From Treponema sp. (lineage in GTDB: Bacteria > Spirochaetota > Spirochaetia > Treponematales > Treponemataceae), in NCBI GenBank assembly GCA_017960765.1, contig JAGCYQ010000045.1, positions 1-39,988 on the forward strand: a DNA stretch of 39,988 nucleotides. The letters are read 5' to 3'. Under the pieces are notes generated by a model. It was not told the origin of the DNA. It made no database searches and was given only the letters and a program-made list of their open reading frames with translations. Positions 16,947 through 25,416 of this stretch are shown here, piece by piece. The position numbers were made by a program, and so were the translations under genes. The stretch's first letter is position 1, and each line of letters opens with the position of its first letter.

Positions 16947-18329
16947 ATGGAATCTTTTTTTGACAAATATATAAACGCTGTTCGTTCAACCGACACAATC
17001 AAATACACAGGTGCAGTTACTGCCGTAAGGGGACTGATGATAGAAAGCAACGGTCCCCGCTGTGTTGTCGGTGAAATCTGTAGAATAGAAATCCCTAGTG
17101 AAAAAACATCATTGACCGCAGAGGTCGTGGGTCTTGAGGATACAACTGTAAGACTCATGGCATACGGCGATACAAACGGAATCGAGATAGGCGCCCAGGT
17201 TACAGCATCCGGTCATGTCCTTGAGGTTCCTGTTGGAGAAGGCCTTTTGGGACGTGTAATCGATGCAACAGGACGTCCTTTTGACGGCAAGGGAGACATC
17301 CTTCCCAGGGCAATGTATCCTGCACTCGCGTCAGCACCAAATCCACTTGAAAGAAAGTCTATCAATAAAAGAATTACAACAGGTGTACGTGCAATCGACG
17401 GACTTCTTACTGTCGGTAAAGGCCAGCGCATCGGTATCTTTGCAGGTTCTGGTGTCGGTAAGAGTACGCTTTTAGGAACAATAGCACGCAACACAAACGC
17501 AGACATAAATGTAATTGGTTTGATTGGAGAACGTGGACGCGAGGTAAATGACTTCCTGAATATTGATCTTGGTAAAGAAGGCCTCAAGCGCTCTGTAGTT
17601 GTTGTCGCAACAAGTGATTCACCTTCAATTGCACGCCTCAGGTCAGCTTATGTATGTACTGCCATAGCAGAATATTTCCGCGATCAGGGTAATGACGTCA
17701 TGATGATGTTTGACAACGTGACACGTTTTGCCCATGCACAGAGAGAAATCGGTCTTGCAACTGGTGAACCTCCTGCACAGCGTGGATATCCTCCTTCTGT
17801 ATTCGATATGATTCCAAAGCTGTTGGAGCGTACAGGAACAAATGCCAAGGGAACGATTACGGCATTCTATACTGTCCTTGTTGACGGTGATGATTTGAAT
17901 GAGCCTATAACAGATAAAGTCCGTGGTACATTGGACGGTCATATTGTTCTTAGCCGCGCACTTCAGGCAAAGCAGCATTATCCGGCAATAGATGTACAGG
18001 CAAGTATTTCTCGTCTTAGCAGAAGAGTATCGGGACCTGAGACATTAAAGGCCGTTACCAGAGTAAAGAAATGGATGGCAGATTACTCACAGCAGGAAGA
18101 AATGATTCTTGCGGGTGTATATCAGAAAGGCAATTCACCTGAAATTGATGAGGCAATCGACAAGCATCAGGAAATTGAAGAGTTCTTGTGCCAGGAAACA
18201 AATGAACACTTGACCATGGAAGACACTCTTAACAGGCTTTCGGAACTTAGCGGAATTACAATACCAAAAGAGGAATACGTGGAAAGCCCTGCCAATGCTC
18301 ATCCGAAGTTTGATATTCTGGCAAAGTAA
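16947..18329 (+). CDS. fliI: Flagellum-specific export ATPase FliI
   Basis: A 460-residue ATPase of the F1-beta/type III secretion family that energises flagellar protein export. Walker A is GSGVGKST at 167-174; the segment GLIGERGREVNDF and the Walker B region (DVMMMFDNVTRFAHAQREIGLATGEPP) are fully conserved, as is GTLDGHIVLSRALQAKQHYPAIDVQASISR. The N-terminal FliH-binding part is short and typical. GTGAGGGTGGGG upstream is a strong ribosome-binding site. It lies between fliH and fliJ, its two partners. Confidence 0.97.
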   Translation: MESFFDKYINAVRSTDTIKYTGAVTAVRGLMIESNGPRCVVGEICRIEIPSEKTSLTAEVVGLEDTTVRLMAYGDTNGIEIGAQVTASGHVLEVPVGEGLLGRVIDATGRPFDGKGDILPRAMYPALASAPNPLERKSINKRITTGVRAIDGLLTVGKGQRIGIFAGSGVGKSTLLGTIARNTNADINVIGLIGERGREVNDFLNIDLGKEGLKRSVVVVATSDSPSIARLRSAYVCTAIAEYFRDQGNDVMMMFDNVTRFAHAQREIGLATGEPPAQRGYPPSVFDMIPKLLERTGTNAKGTITAFYTVLVDGDDLNEPITDKVRGTLDGHIVLSRALQAKQHYPAIDVQASISRLSRRVSGPETLKAVTRVKKWMADYSQQEEMILAGVYQKGNSPEIDEAIDKHQEIEEFLCQETNEHLTMEDTLNRLSELSGITIPKEEYVESPANAHPKFDILAK

Positions 18330-18340
18330 GGTGGTGAGCG

Positions 18341-18799
18341 GTGAAAAAGTTTTCCTACTCACTGCAAAAAATCCTTGACCTCCGCAATTTTGAACTTGAC
18401 CAGGCCCAGATGGAGCTTGGAAGAGTCAATGCCCAGATTGCAAACGTAAACAATCAGCTAAAGGCAGTCGCTGCGCAAAAATTCAATGCCACAAAAGCCG
18501 CAGATTCAACAAATGATTTTTCACTTCATGTACAGACACAGGATTTCTTCATTTATCTTGATCAAAGAAAGGATGCCCTGCTTGCGGAATTGGTTCAGCT
18601 TGAGATGATAGCGGAACAAAAGCGCGAGGTTGTCCGTGAGGCAATGAAAAAAGTAAAGGTCCTTGAAAAACTTAAGGAAAAGAAATACGAAGCATGGAAA
18701 AATGAGTATCAGCATCAGGAAGAGATTGCTTCAGACGATGTCGTAACTTCCCAGAGTTTTCAAAAGGTAATGAGCAAAGAAACTGTAACTTCAAGCTGA
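18341..18799 (+). CDS. fliJ: Flagellar export chaperone FliJ (GTG start)
   Basis: A 152-residue, almost wholly helical coiled-coil protein with the FliJ start (KKFSYSLQKILDLRNFELDQAQMELGRVNAQI). FliJ joins the FliI ring to the export gate, like the gamma subunit of F1. The start codon is GTG at 18341, preceded by AAGGTGGTGAGC, 11 bases after the fliI stop. Sequence conservation in this family is low, so the call rests on length, coiled coil and position directly after fliI. In Borrelia the next operon gene would be flbB; here it is replaced by the exported glycosidase gene. Confidence 0.9.
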   Translation: MKKFSYSLQKILDLRNFELDQAQMELGRVNAQIANVNNQLKAVAAQKFNATKAADSTNDFSLHVQTQDFFIYLDQRKDALLAELVQLEMIAEQKREVVREAMKKVKVLEKLKEKKYEAWKNEYQHQEEIASDDVVTSQSFQKVMSKETVTSS

Positions 18800-18806
18800 A
18801 AAGATT

Positions 18807-20057
18807 ATGAAAAAAAGTGTTTTGATTTTTTTTGCCGTTTTGTTTTTATTCCCGTCTTTTTTGTTGAATGCACAGGAAGATGATATTGACAGATGTCTTG
18901 AGGAATATCTGGATTCACTTCCGCAGGAACAGGCCATATCTCAGATTTTTCTTGTAAACATTCAGGGAAACAAGGATTATTATGCTGTTGAATATACAGA
19001 CGACAAAAAGCCTCTTGTTCCCGGTGGCGCCTTGTTCTTTGCATATAATCTTGGAGACACAATCGAGGAAAGCATCTCATTTGTTTCCTCAATCGAGAAA
19101 TATTGCGATGATAATTCAATCTTACGTCCGTATCTTGCAGTTGATCAGGAGGGCGGTCTTGTAAACCGTCTTCGTTCTCTTTCAAGCACACTTCCTTCCG
19201 CTCAAAAGATTAGTGAGACACTGACACCGTCACAGGCAAAGGAATTGTATTCGATTCAGGCAAGGCAGATGAGGGCAATCGGTTTTGACATGAATCTTGC
19301 TCCAGTTGCAGAATCATTAAGCGAAGAAAACAAAGATTTCCTTGATACACGTTCCTATGGTGACATTCCTAATTCAATAGTTTATACGATGGCCGCTGTC
19401 AATGCGTATCAGTCAAACGGAATAAATGCAGTTCTCAAGCATTTCCCAGGCAACACAAGCGTGGATCCTCATACAGGCTTGCCGGAGATTGATTATGATG
19501 CCAAAAGAATTGAATATGAATTTCTTATTCCGTTCTATTTCATTCTTTCATCAAATCCTTCCAGTGTCCTGATGTCACATGCCAGGGTTCCGGCGGTTGA
19601 TTCATCTCCTGCATGCCTAAGCAAGATATGGGTAACGGATAAGCTTAAAGGTCAGCTTGGTTTTACAGGACTTGTTATCAGCGATGACATATTCATGGGG
19701 GCGCTTGCAGATAACGGTTATCCCCCGGAAAAAGCTGCGATTCAGGCGATAGAAGCAGGTGTCCATGTAATAATGCTGAGTGAAAAGCTTTTTGGAAAAG
19801 TTGCAGAAAATCTTCTTGAACATGCCGCAAAGGATAAAAACTTTTATGAAAGATTACGTGATGCAGAGAAAAAAGTCCTTGAGTATAAACTGAATGCAGG
19901 TATCCTTAAATTGATTGTCAAAGATGGAAAAAAGAAGATTGTTCAGGCAACAATGGAAGAACAGCTTGGCACAGAGCAAAAAAGAATTGAACAGTTCAAC
20001 AAGGCAAAAAAAGAGGGAATGGATTTTTATAGAAAATATTTTGTGCAGGGAAATTGA
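18807..20057 (+). CDS. Exported glycoside hydrolase family 3 protein (NagZ-like)
   Basis: A 416-residue protein with signal peptide (MKKSVLIFFAVLFLFPSFLLNAQ) and a GH3 N-terminal barrel. Signatures are AVDQEGGLVNRLR near residue 111, NLAPVAE, KHFPGNTSVDPHTGLP near 210, and GLVISDDIFMGAL near 291, where the Asp pair includes the expected nucleophile. NagZ-type enzymes use an Asp-His pair in the KHFPGHGD...DSH loop; here the DxH is kept (DPH) but the loop is three residues shorter (KHFPGN). The likely substrate is a beta-N-acetylglucosaminide such as peptidoglycan, in the periplasm; this is inference. It follows fliJ by 7 bases with only a weak ribosome-binding site, so it is probably co-transcribed with the flagellar genes. 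The last 50 residues are Lys-rich and not part of the barrel. Confidence 0.87.
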   Translation: MKKSVLIFFAVLFLFPSFLLNAQEDDIDRCLEEYLDSLPQEQAISQIFLVNIQGNKDYYAVEYTDDKKPLVPGGALFFAYNLGDTIEESISFVSSIEKYCDDNSILRPYLAVDQEGGLVNRLRSLSSTLPSAQKISETLTPSQAKELYSIQARQMRAIGFDMNLAPVAESLSEENKDFLDTRSYGDIPNSIVYTMAAVNAYQSNGINAVLKHFPGNTSVDPHTGLPEIDYDAKRIEYEFLIPFYFILSSNPSSVLMSHARVPAVDSSPACLSKIWVTDKLKGQLGFTGLVISDDIFMGALADNGYPPEKAAIQAIEAGVHVIMLSEKLFGKVAENLLEHAAKDKNFYERLRDAEKKVLEYKLNAGILKLIVKDGKKKIVQATMEEQLGTEQKRIEQFNKAKKEGMDFYRKYFVQGN

Positions 20058-20059
20058 TC

Positions 20060-20938
20060 TTGAGTAAAAAAACGGAAAGCAATAATAAAAGAGGCTCACT
20101 CGGTTTTGAGGATTATTATTCTTCTCTTTTTGAAGACAGCTGGAATGAGCTGAAGGAAGCACTTCTTCTGGATCCGAAATACGTTCAGGTTGAATACCCG
20201 GAATGCAGGCCATATTTCATGGATTCTGCAAGTGTTTGTGCCGCACTATGCCTGCCGCTTGATGATGCAAAGGATGTGCTTGATTTATGTGCTGCTCCAG
20301 GAGGCAAAACAATTGTTCTGTCTGCCAATATTTCACCTGATGCAATCCTCACGTCAAATGAGCGTTCACCGGAAAGAAAAGCACGTTTGTCCAAGGTTAT
20401 CTCCGAATCAATTCCAGAGTCAATTTCAAAACGGATTCAGGTAAAATGCAGTGACGGTTCAACATGGTGCAGGAAAATAACCGACTGTTTTGATTCAATT
20501 CTTCTGGATGCCCCGTGCTCAAGCGAGCGTCATGTCTTAAAGGATAAAAAATATCTTGAGCAATGGTCTCCTGCCAGAATTAAAACCCTCTCCATGGAAC
20601 AGTGGTCACTTCTGTCATGTGCATGGAGGCTTTTAAGAAGCGGAGGTCATCTGCTTTATTCAACATGCGCACTTTCACCGGAAGAAAATGACAAGGTTGT
20701 ATCAAGGCTGTTTAAAAAGTTTGATGATGTAAATCTTGTTCCAAAAGAAGAGATTCATTCAATTTTTGTAGATAACCTAAAGTCTCTTCAGGATAAATGT
20801 CCTGGAATAAATGGAATTGAAGAAATATTTGAAGCCGCCTTGCAAACTGAATGTGGATATCATCTTTTGCCTCATAAAACACAGGGAAGCGGACCGATTT
20901 ATTTTTCACTTCTCAGAAAGAGGCCAGGTTCAGAATAA
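20060..20938 (+). CDS. RsmB/NOP2-family RNA cytosine-C5 methyltransferase (TTG start)
   Basis: A 292-residue S-adenosylmethionine-dependent methyltransferase. Motif I is VLDLCAAPGGKTIVL, the DAPCS motif is ILLDAPCSSERHV and the second conserved Cys is in YSTCALSPEENDKVV; the two Cys are the nucleophile and release residues of the m5C enzymes. There is no N-terminal NusB-like RNA-binding domain, so it is shorter than E. coli RsmB (429) and resembles minimal NSUN-like forms. No ATG exists at the N-terminus. TTG at 20060 has AGGG 9 bases upstream; a TTG at 20054 overlapping the previous stop is closer (3 bases) and less likely. The target RNA is not deducible. Confidence 0.88.
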   Translation: MSKKTESNNKRGSLGFEDYYSSLFEDSWNELKEALLLDPKYVQVEYPECRPYFMDSASVCAALCLPLDDAKDVLDLCAAPGGKTIVLSANISPDAILTSNERSPERKARLSKVISESIPESISKRIQVKCSDGSTWCRKITDCFDSILLDAPCSSERHVLKDKKYLEQWSPARIKTLSMEQWSLLSCAWRLLRSGGHLLYSTCALSPEENDKVVSRLFKKFDDVNLVPKEEIHSIFVDNLKSLQDKCPGINGIEEIFEAALQTECGYHLLPHKTQGSGPIYFSLLRKRPGSE

Positions 20939-20984
20939 CAGTTATTTATGTCGATAATAATAAAAAGTATTTGGGAGGAATTAT

Positions 20985-22247
20985 ATGAATAAAAAATGTA
21001 TCGTTGTTATTTCAATCATGTCGCTTTTGTTTGCGGGATCTGCCTTTGCACAAAAATCATCTGCAAAGAATTCTGCTGTGGATCTTACAATTACATCTGA
21101 TGACGTCTTTATCGAAAGGAATTCCGGCAGGTCGATAGGAACTTCCACCGATGGCTTTAACCTCTATGTGCGCAAAAAGAGCGGAATGCAGTCCGTTCTT
21201 CTGGTTGAGACTACAAAGGATCCTTTGGGAAAGGAAACAAATTATGCATACCGTGCAGAAAAATATAATTCTCTCAACGGCGATGAGATTCGTTTGCTTG
21301 ACGGAAAAAAACTCGATTCTGATTCATCCCGCTACAGCCTGATTTCTTCAACTGTAGTTCACACAGACAGGTTAGGGGACTGTTTCCTGATTTACATTCC
21401 AAGAAAAATGGTTTACGGATATCCCTGGAGCAGGAATGGTACTGTAGAAATCTCAAAGGGTACATTCATTAATATCCGTACATTTGAAAAAAAATATGCC
21501 GACTATACAGGAAAATGGCAGGACAATCCATTTATGTTTGACTTCATATACCAGAATGAAACTGTAACTGACGGACAGGTCCTGGATGAAACAGAAGAAG
21601 TTGATGAGGAAGAAATCGAAGTTGAGCTCACCGATGACTATAGTCCTATAGCTGCAGAGAAATTCAAGGAAATTGCAAAAAAAGGAAACGGCAAGATGGT
21701 TTATTCAAAAGGACCGAGGACATTGCCGTTTGACCTGCAGAATCTTCTGGACAGTGTAAAATCAAAGATGAAAGTAGATGTAGTCTTTGCACTGGACACC
21801 ACAGGAAGCATGAAGGATGATCTGGAGGCTCTTCAAAAAGTATGGATTCCAAAACTTGTGCTTCAGCTTCAGGAATTCGGAAGTGCAAGGCTGGGCCTTC
21901 TTTTGTACCGCGATTACAACGACGATTATTACACAAACGGACTTCCTGTGAAATTCTTTGACTTTACGGAAAACGTGCAGAGCTTCAAGTCTAATCTTAA
22001 TTCAATTACCATACACGGAAACGAAGGCGGAGATGTCCCTGAGGCGGTGTATGAAGCCCTCTATGCAGGCCTGGAATATTATCCGTGGCGTGAGGATGCG
22101 GAAAAATGCATTGTGCTCATAGGAGATGCCGAGCCACATCCTGTGCCAAAGGGAACAAAAAAAATAACCGAGGACACTGTGATGTCACTTGCAAAGGAAA
22201 AGAATGTTGTAATCCACAGCATCATAGTTCCGAACAAGCTTGAATAG
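20985..22247 (+). CDS. Exported von Willebrand factor A domain protein
   Basis: A 420-residue protein with a signal peptide cleaved after AFA (MNKKCIVVISIMSLLFAGSAFA). Residues 25-200 have no family I recognise; a very acidic linker (DETEEVDEEEIEVELTDD) follows, then a vWA domain from about residue 263. The metal-ion site DTTGS (D-x-T-x-S) is near residue 270 and the later Asp is in LIGDAEPHP, so a working MIDAS is likely. vWA domains bind protein ligands; a surface or periplasmic adhesion or assembly role is possible but not shown. GGGAGGA before the ATG is strong. A sigma28-like GTCGATAA at 20950 lacks a partner -35 box. The 46-base gap from the methyltransferase gene has no terminator. Confidence 0.83.
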   Translation: MNKKCIVVISIMSLLFAGSAFAQKSSAKNSAVDLTITSDDVFIERNSGRSIGTSTDGFNLYVRKKSGMQSVLLVETTKDPLGKETNYAYRAEKYNSLNGDEIRLLDGKKLDSDSSRYSLISSTVVHTDRLGDCFLIYIPRKMVYGYPWSRNGTVEISKGTFINIRTFEKKYADYTGKWQDNPFMFDFIYQNETVTDGQVLDETEEVDEEEIEVELTDDYSPIAAEKFKEIAKKGNGKMVYSKGPRTLPFDLQNLLDSVKSKMKVDVVFALDTTGSMKDDLEALQKVWIPKLVLQLQEFGSARLGLLLYRDYNDDYYTNGLPVKFFDFTENVQSFKSNLNSITIHGNEGGDVPEAVYEALYAGLEYYPWREDAEKCIVLIGDAEPHPVPKGTKKITEDTVMSLAKEKNVVIHSIIVPNKLE

Positions 22248-22257
22248 AATTTCTGTG

Positions 22258-22286
22258 TTGAAAAGCCTGATTTTTTATGTTAGAAT
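22258..22286 (+). promoter_or_regulatory. Promoter of aroA, leaderless arrangement
   Basis: TTGAAA (22258-22263), 17 bases, TAGAAT (22281-22286), then 6 bases GAATGC and the ATG at 22293. The predicted +1 is the A of the start codon, and no Shine-Dalgarno sequence precedes it. Confidence 0.75.
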
Positions 22287-22292
22287 GAATGC

Positions 22293-23681
22293 ATGAATAT
22301 CTGTTCAAGTAAACACAGACTCTCTGGTACTGTTACTGTGCCGGGGTCAAAATCTCATACCATCCGGGCGCTCATTCTTGCATCTCTTGCCGATGGCGTA
22401 TCTAAAATCCACAATCCTCTTCCAAGTGCAGACTGCCTTAGCACAGCAGGTGCACTCTCTCTTATAGGAGCAGAGGTGGAGTTGAATCTTTCTACAGAAG
22501 GTGAGCCTGGAAGCGACTGGTTTGTTAAGGGTGCGGGTAAAAAGATTCATTTGCCTGATGATGTTGTAAATGTCGGAAACTCTGGTTCCCTCTTGTATTT
22601 TTTGTCTCCCATTGCTTCTACTTTTGAAGGCTGGTCGGTTTTTACCGGGGATGAGAGCATCAGGAAAAGACCGGTAGCGCATGTTGCCGACGTACTTTGT
22701 CAGATGGGCGCTAATGCATTTACTGCAATTCCAGGCAGCGCAAATTGTCCTCTTATAATTCAGGGACCTGTTAAATCTGGCTGTACCGTAAACACGGATG
22801 GAACTGCATCAAGCCAATACATATCAGGTCTTATGATGGCGGCATTGAGGATGGACAAGCCGCTTACAATCAATTTAAGCGATCCAAAGGAAACTCCATA
22901 TCTTGTGATGACCCAGAAGTGGCTGGAGAAAATCGGAGCAACAGTAGAAATGTCTTCTGACTTCAAGCATATTAAGGTCACGGCTCCGTCAAAAATAGAT
23001 TCATTTGACTGTACTGTACCAAGCGACTGGGAAGCTGTTGCATTTCCTCTTGTTGCCGCTCTCATTTCGGGTGGAGAAACATGCATAGAGAACATTGACG
23101 GAAGCGGTACTCAGGGAGATGATGCCATAGTTGAGGTCCTGAAATCTCTTGGAGCTGACATAAACTGGGACAAGGAAAATAATCAGATTCATGTTACGGG
23201 TAAGAATCGTTTGAGCACGGAGAAACTTGACGGTGGAGTGCTTCATGTAAATCTATCTGGTTATCCGGATGCCATCTGTGCACTTGCCGTTGCCGCATGT
23301 TTTACCGAGGGTACAGTGTGCATAGAGGACATTGCCGTATGCAGGAGAAAGGAAACAGACCGCATTAAGGTCCTGAAGAGTGAACTTGAAAAACTTGGTG
23401 CCGTTGTGGAGGAGGGTGAGGATTTCATGGTGATTCACGGACATTCACCTGTTCTCCCGGACGGAAATCCAAATCCAGCCTTTGCGCTTCATGGTGGAGA
23501 GGTAGAAAGCTATAATGACCATCGTGTTGCAATGAGCCTTGCATGTTTTGGCCTGGGGCTTCCAGATGGTATGACAGTTACCGTTAAGAATGCTGAATGT
23601 TGCGCCGTAAGTTTCCCGCGGTTCTATGAAGTGATGAATACAATCGGTGCGGAATTCTCTAAGTGTAAGGATGTGTTATGA
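22293..23681 (+). CDS. aroA: 3-phosphoshikimate 1-carboxyvinyltransferase (EPSP synthase)
   Basis: A 462-residue enzyme that joins shikimate-3-phosphate and phosphoenolpyruvate in aromatic amino-acid synthesis. Landmarks are VPGSKSHTIRALILASLADG, NVGNSGSLLYFL in place of the usual NAGT motif, GDESIRKRPV, GTASSQYISGLMMAAL, RRKETDRIKVL and ESYNDHRVAMSLA. It is divergent: NVGNSGS replaces LGNAGTA and several loops differ, yet the catalytic Lys, Arg and Asp/Glu positions that I can place are kept. The start has no ribosome-binding site and matches the leaderless pattern. It overlaps deoC by the ATGA arrangement. T. pallidum lacks this pathway, so the host is a more biosynthetic treponeme. No other aro gene is in the window. 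Confidence 0.92.
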   Translation: MNICSSKHRLSGTVTVPGSKSHTIRALILASLADGVSKIHNPLPSADCLSTAGALSLIGAEVELNLSTEGEPGSDWFVKGAGKKIHLPDDVVNVGNSGSLLYFLSPIASTFEGWSVFTGDESIRKRPVAHVADVLCQMGANAFTAIPGSANCPLIIQGPVKSGCTVNTDGTASSQYISGLMMAALRMDKPLTINLSDPKETPYLVMTQKWLEKIGATVEMSSDFKHIKVTAPSKIDSFDCTVPSDWEAVAFPLVAALISGGETCIENIDGSGTQGDDAIVEVLKSLGADINWDKENNQIHVTGKNRLSTEKLDGGVLHVNLSGYPDAICALAVAACFTEGTVCIEDIAVCRRKETDRIKVLKSELEKLGAVVEEGEDFMVIHGHSPVLPDGNPNPAFALHGGEVESYNDHRVAMSLACFGLGLPDGMTVTVKNAECCAVSFPRFYEVMNTIGAEFSKCKDVL

Positions 23682-24397
23682 TTGCCATGAAAAAAAATGA
23701 GCTTGCCGGAATGATAGATCAGACATTGCTGTCTCAAACTGCTACTGAAAAACAGATCAAGGATTTCTGTATTACTGCTGGCCAATATGGTTTTGCATCC
23801 GTATGTGTAAATCCTGTTCATGTCAAGACGGCATATTCAATTTTATCAGAGACCGAAACTAAGGTCTGCACTGTAATTGATTTTCCTCTTGGTGCTGGTG
23901 GTGTTGAATCAAAAAAATCGCAGGCAAGAATTGTGGTTGCCGATGGTGCCCGTGAACTTGATTTTGTAAATGACCTTTCTCTTGTAAAGGCTCATGAATG
24001 GAATAAACTTGAGCAGGAACTTTCAGAAATTCAGCAGTATGTGAATTCCTTGTCTGATTCAATTAACGGTGAAAAAATCGTTACAAAGCTGATTTTGGAA
24101 ACATGCCTTTTGAATGATGAGGAAATAGTTCAATCATGTCTCTGTGCAAAAAATGCAGGCTTTGATTTTGTCAAGACTTCAACTGGATTTGCCATTGTAA
24201 AGGGGGAGGGAGGAGTTCTTCTTCCTAATGGTGCAACTGTCAGTGCCGTAAAGCTCATGCGTCAAACAGTTGGACCTGACATGGGTGTAAAGGCAAGCGG
24301 AGGAATTCATTCCACACAAGAAGCCCTTGAGCTTATTGAATGTGGTGCAAGCCGTATAGGTGCTTCTGCCGGTGTTCAGATAGTTGACGGGCTGTAA
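23678..24397 (+). CDS. deoC: Deoxyribose-phosphate aldolase DeoC
   Basis: A 239-residue class I aldolase that splits 2-deoxyribose-5-phosphate to acetaldehyde and glyceraldehyde-3-phosphate. The Schiff-base Lys is residue 166 in FVKTSTGF, the second active Lys is 205 in GVKASGGI, and ARELDFVNDLS carries the conserved Asp. The ATG overlaps the aroA stop (ATGA), with AAGG 7 bases upstream, so translation is coupled. The pyrimidine-nucleoside phosphorylase at 29464, 5 kb away, supplies the upstream step of the same salvage route after phosphopentomutase. It converges with the MBL gene with a gap of 25 bases. Confidence 0.95.
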   Translation: MIAMKKNELAGMIDQTLLSQTATEKQIKDFCITAGQYGFASVCVNPVHVKTAYSILSETETKVCTVIDFPLGAGGVESKKSQARIVVADGARELDFVNDLSLVKAHEWNKLEQELSEIQQYVNSLSDSINGEKIVTKLILETCLLNDEEIVQSCLCAKNAGFDFVKTSTGFAIVKGEGGVLLPNGATVSAVKLMRQTVGPDMGVKASGGIHSTQEALELIECGASRIGASAGVQIVDGL

Positions 24398-24422
24398 TTC
24401 AATTTGAATTGTCTTTAAGACG

Positions 24423-25361
24423 CTAGTCTTTGATGCACCAGAACATCTGGTTGTCTTCCATCCTGTAGCTTACAAGTCCTCTGTCTGCCATGCTTGAAAG
24501 ATATGAGCGGAATGTTGTTCCTATCAGGACAAACTGGCTCAGCTTAAGGTTTAATCCTGCAAAATCTGCGGCTTTCTTTAATATGGTTTCGTGGGTGGCA
24601 GGACCGTTTTTCAATATGTTGAGCAAAAGGCTTTCGGTTTCAAATGTCACAAGGGAATTTAATTCCGTTATTGCAAGGATTCTTTTTCTGTCGCATGACT
24701 CACCATGGCTTGGAACATAAAAGTCAGCATCCTGAGACTCTATCTTTTCAATTGACTTCCTGAACATCTGTGGATCCAGCATATAGGGAATCCAGTATTT
24801 TTTCAGCATCTGGCTTCCAAAGCATGAGTCACCAAGAAAGAAAACAGACTGACCGTCGGCCTTGTCGGAAATGAGATATCCCATCTGTCCAAAATAATGC
24901 CCTGGTAAAGAAATGCATTTAAGTGATATCTTGTCATCCAGGTTAATTGTTTCTTCTGCTAAAAATCTCTGTACGGCATTTGAATTTTCCGGGATAAACC
25001 CCTGTGCCTTAAGGTCGTCAAAGCAGATGGCTCCCCAGTAGATTACGCTCATGAAATCAGGATTTGCTAGGATGTCAGCTTCCTTCTTGCTTGACCAGGT
25101 CTCAGCACCTGTGGTTTCTGCAATGTAATGGTTTCCGCCTGAGTGATCCTGATGTGAATGTGTGTTAAGTATGACTTTTATCTTTTTATCAGGAAAGAGT
25201 TCCCTGCAAGAATCTACTATGTCCTTTCCATCCTGTTCCGAATCACCTGAATCAATTAAATATAGACCGTCTTCAGCCTCTACCAGACCGACGTTTGTCC
25301 TGTGCGAGAAAAAACCTATGTGTTCTGAAAGTTTGGTAAAAGAGCTAGGATTGATGCCCAT
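24423..25361 (-). CDS. MBL-fold metallo-hydrolase
   Basis: A 312-residue metallo-beta-lactamase-fold protein. The metal motif HSHQDH is at 68-73 (H-x-H-x-D-H), with further ligands in SLPGHYFGQMG, FLGDSCFG and VPSHGE. A short helical domain follows the fold from about residue 225, ending in a small winged-helix-like region. The substrate cannot be read from sequence; glyoxalase II-like or lactonase-like hydrolysis are typical guesses. AGGAAA upstream supports the ATG at 25361. It lies 55 bases after the greA fusion on the same strand with a hairpin between, so it is at most partly co-transcribed. Confidence 0.88.
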   Translation of the reverse strand: MGINPSSFTKLSEHIGFFSHRTNVGLVEAEDGLYLIDSGDSEQDGKDIVDSCRELFPDKKIKVILNTHSHQDHSGGNHYIAETTGAETWSSKKEADILANPDFMSVIYWGAICFDDLKAQGFIPENSNAVQRFLAEETINLDDKISLKCISLPGHYFGQMGYLISDKADGQSVFFLGDSCFGSQMLKKYWIPYMLDPQMFRKSIEKIESQDADFYVPSHGESCDRKRILAITELNSLVTFETESLLLNILKNGPATHETILKKAADFAGLNLKLSQFVLIGTTFRSYLSSMADRGLVSYRMEDNQMFWCIKD

Positions 25362-25380
25362 AGTTTTCCTGATGAATTTA

Positions 25381-25409
25381 CGGGCAGTTTTTTAGGCTGC
25401 CCGCTTTTT
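25381..25409 (-). terminator. Hairpin between greA and the MBL gene
   Basis: A perfect 7-bp GC-rich stem, CGGGCAG (25381-25387) and CTGCCCG (25397-25403), with a 9-base loop. On the minus strand, which is transcribed here, the bases after the stem are TAAATT, a poor U tract; the better T run (25405-25409) is on the plus side, where no gene is read. It may be a partial terminator or a 3' end stabiliser for greA. Confidence 0.45.
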
Positions 25410-25416
25410 ATGCAGA

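Noticed and set aside
20950-20957. GTCGATAA resembling a sigma28 -10 box upstream of the vWA gene
   Set aside because: No TAAA-like -35 box at 14-16 bases upstream; a single box is not enough.
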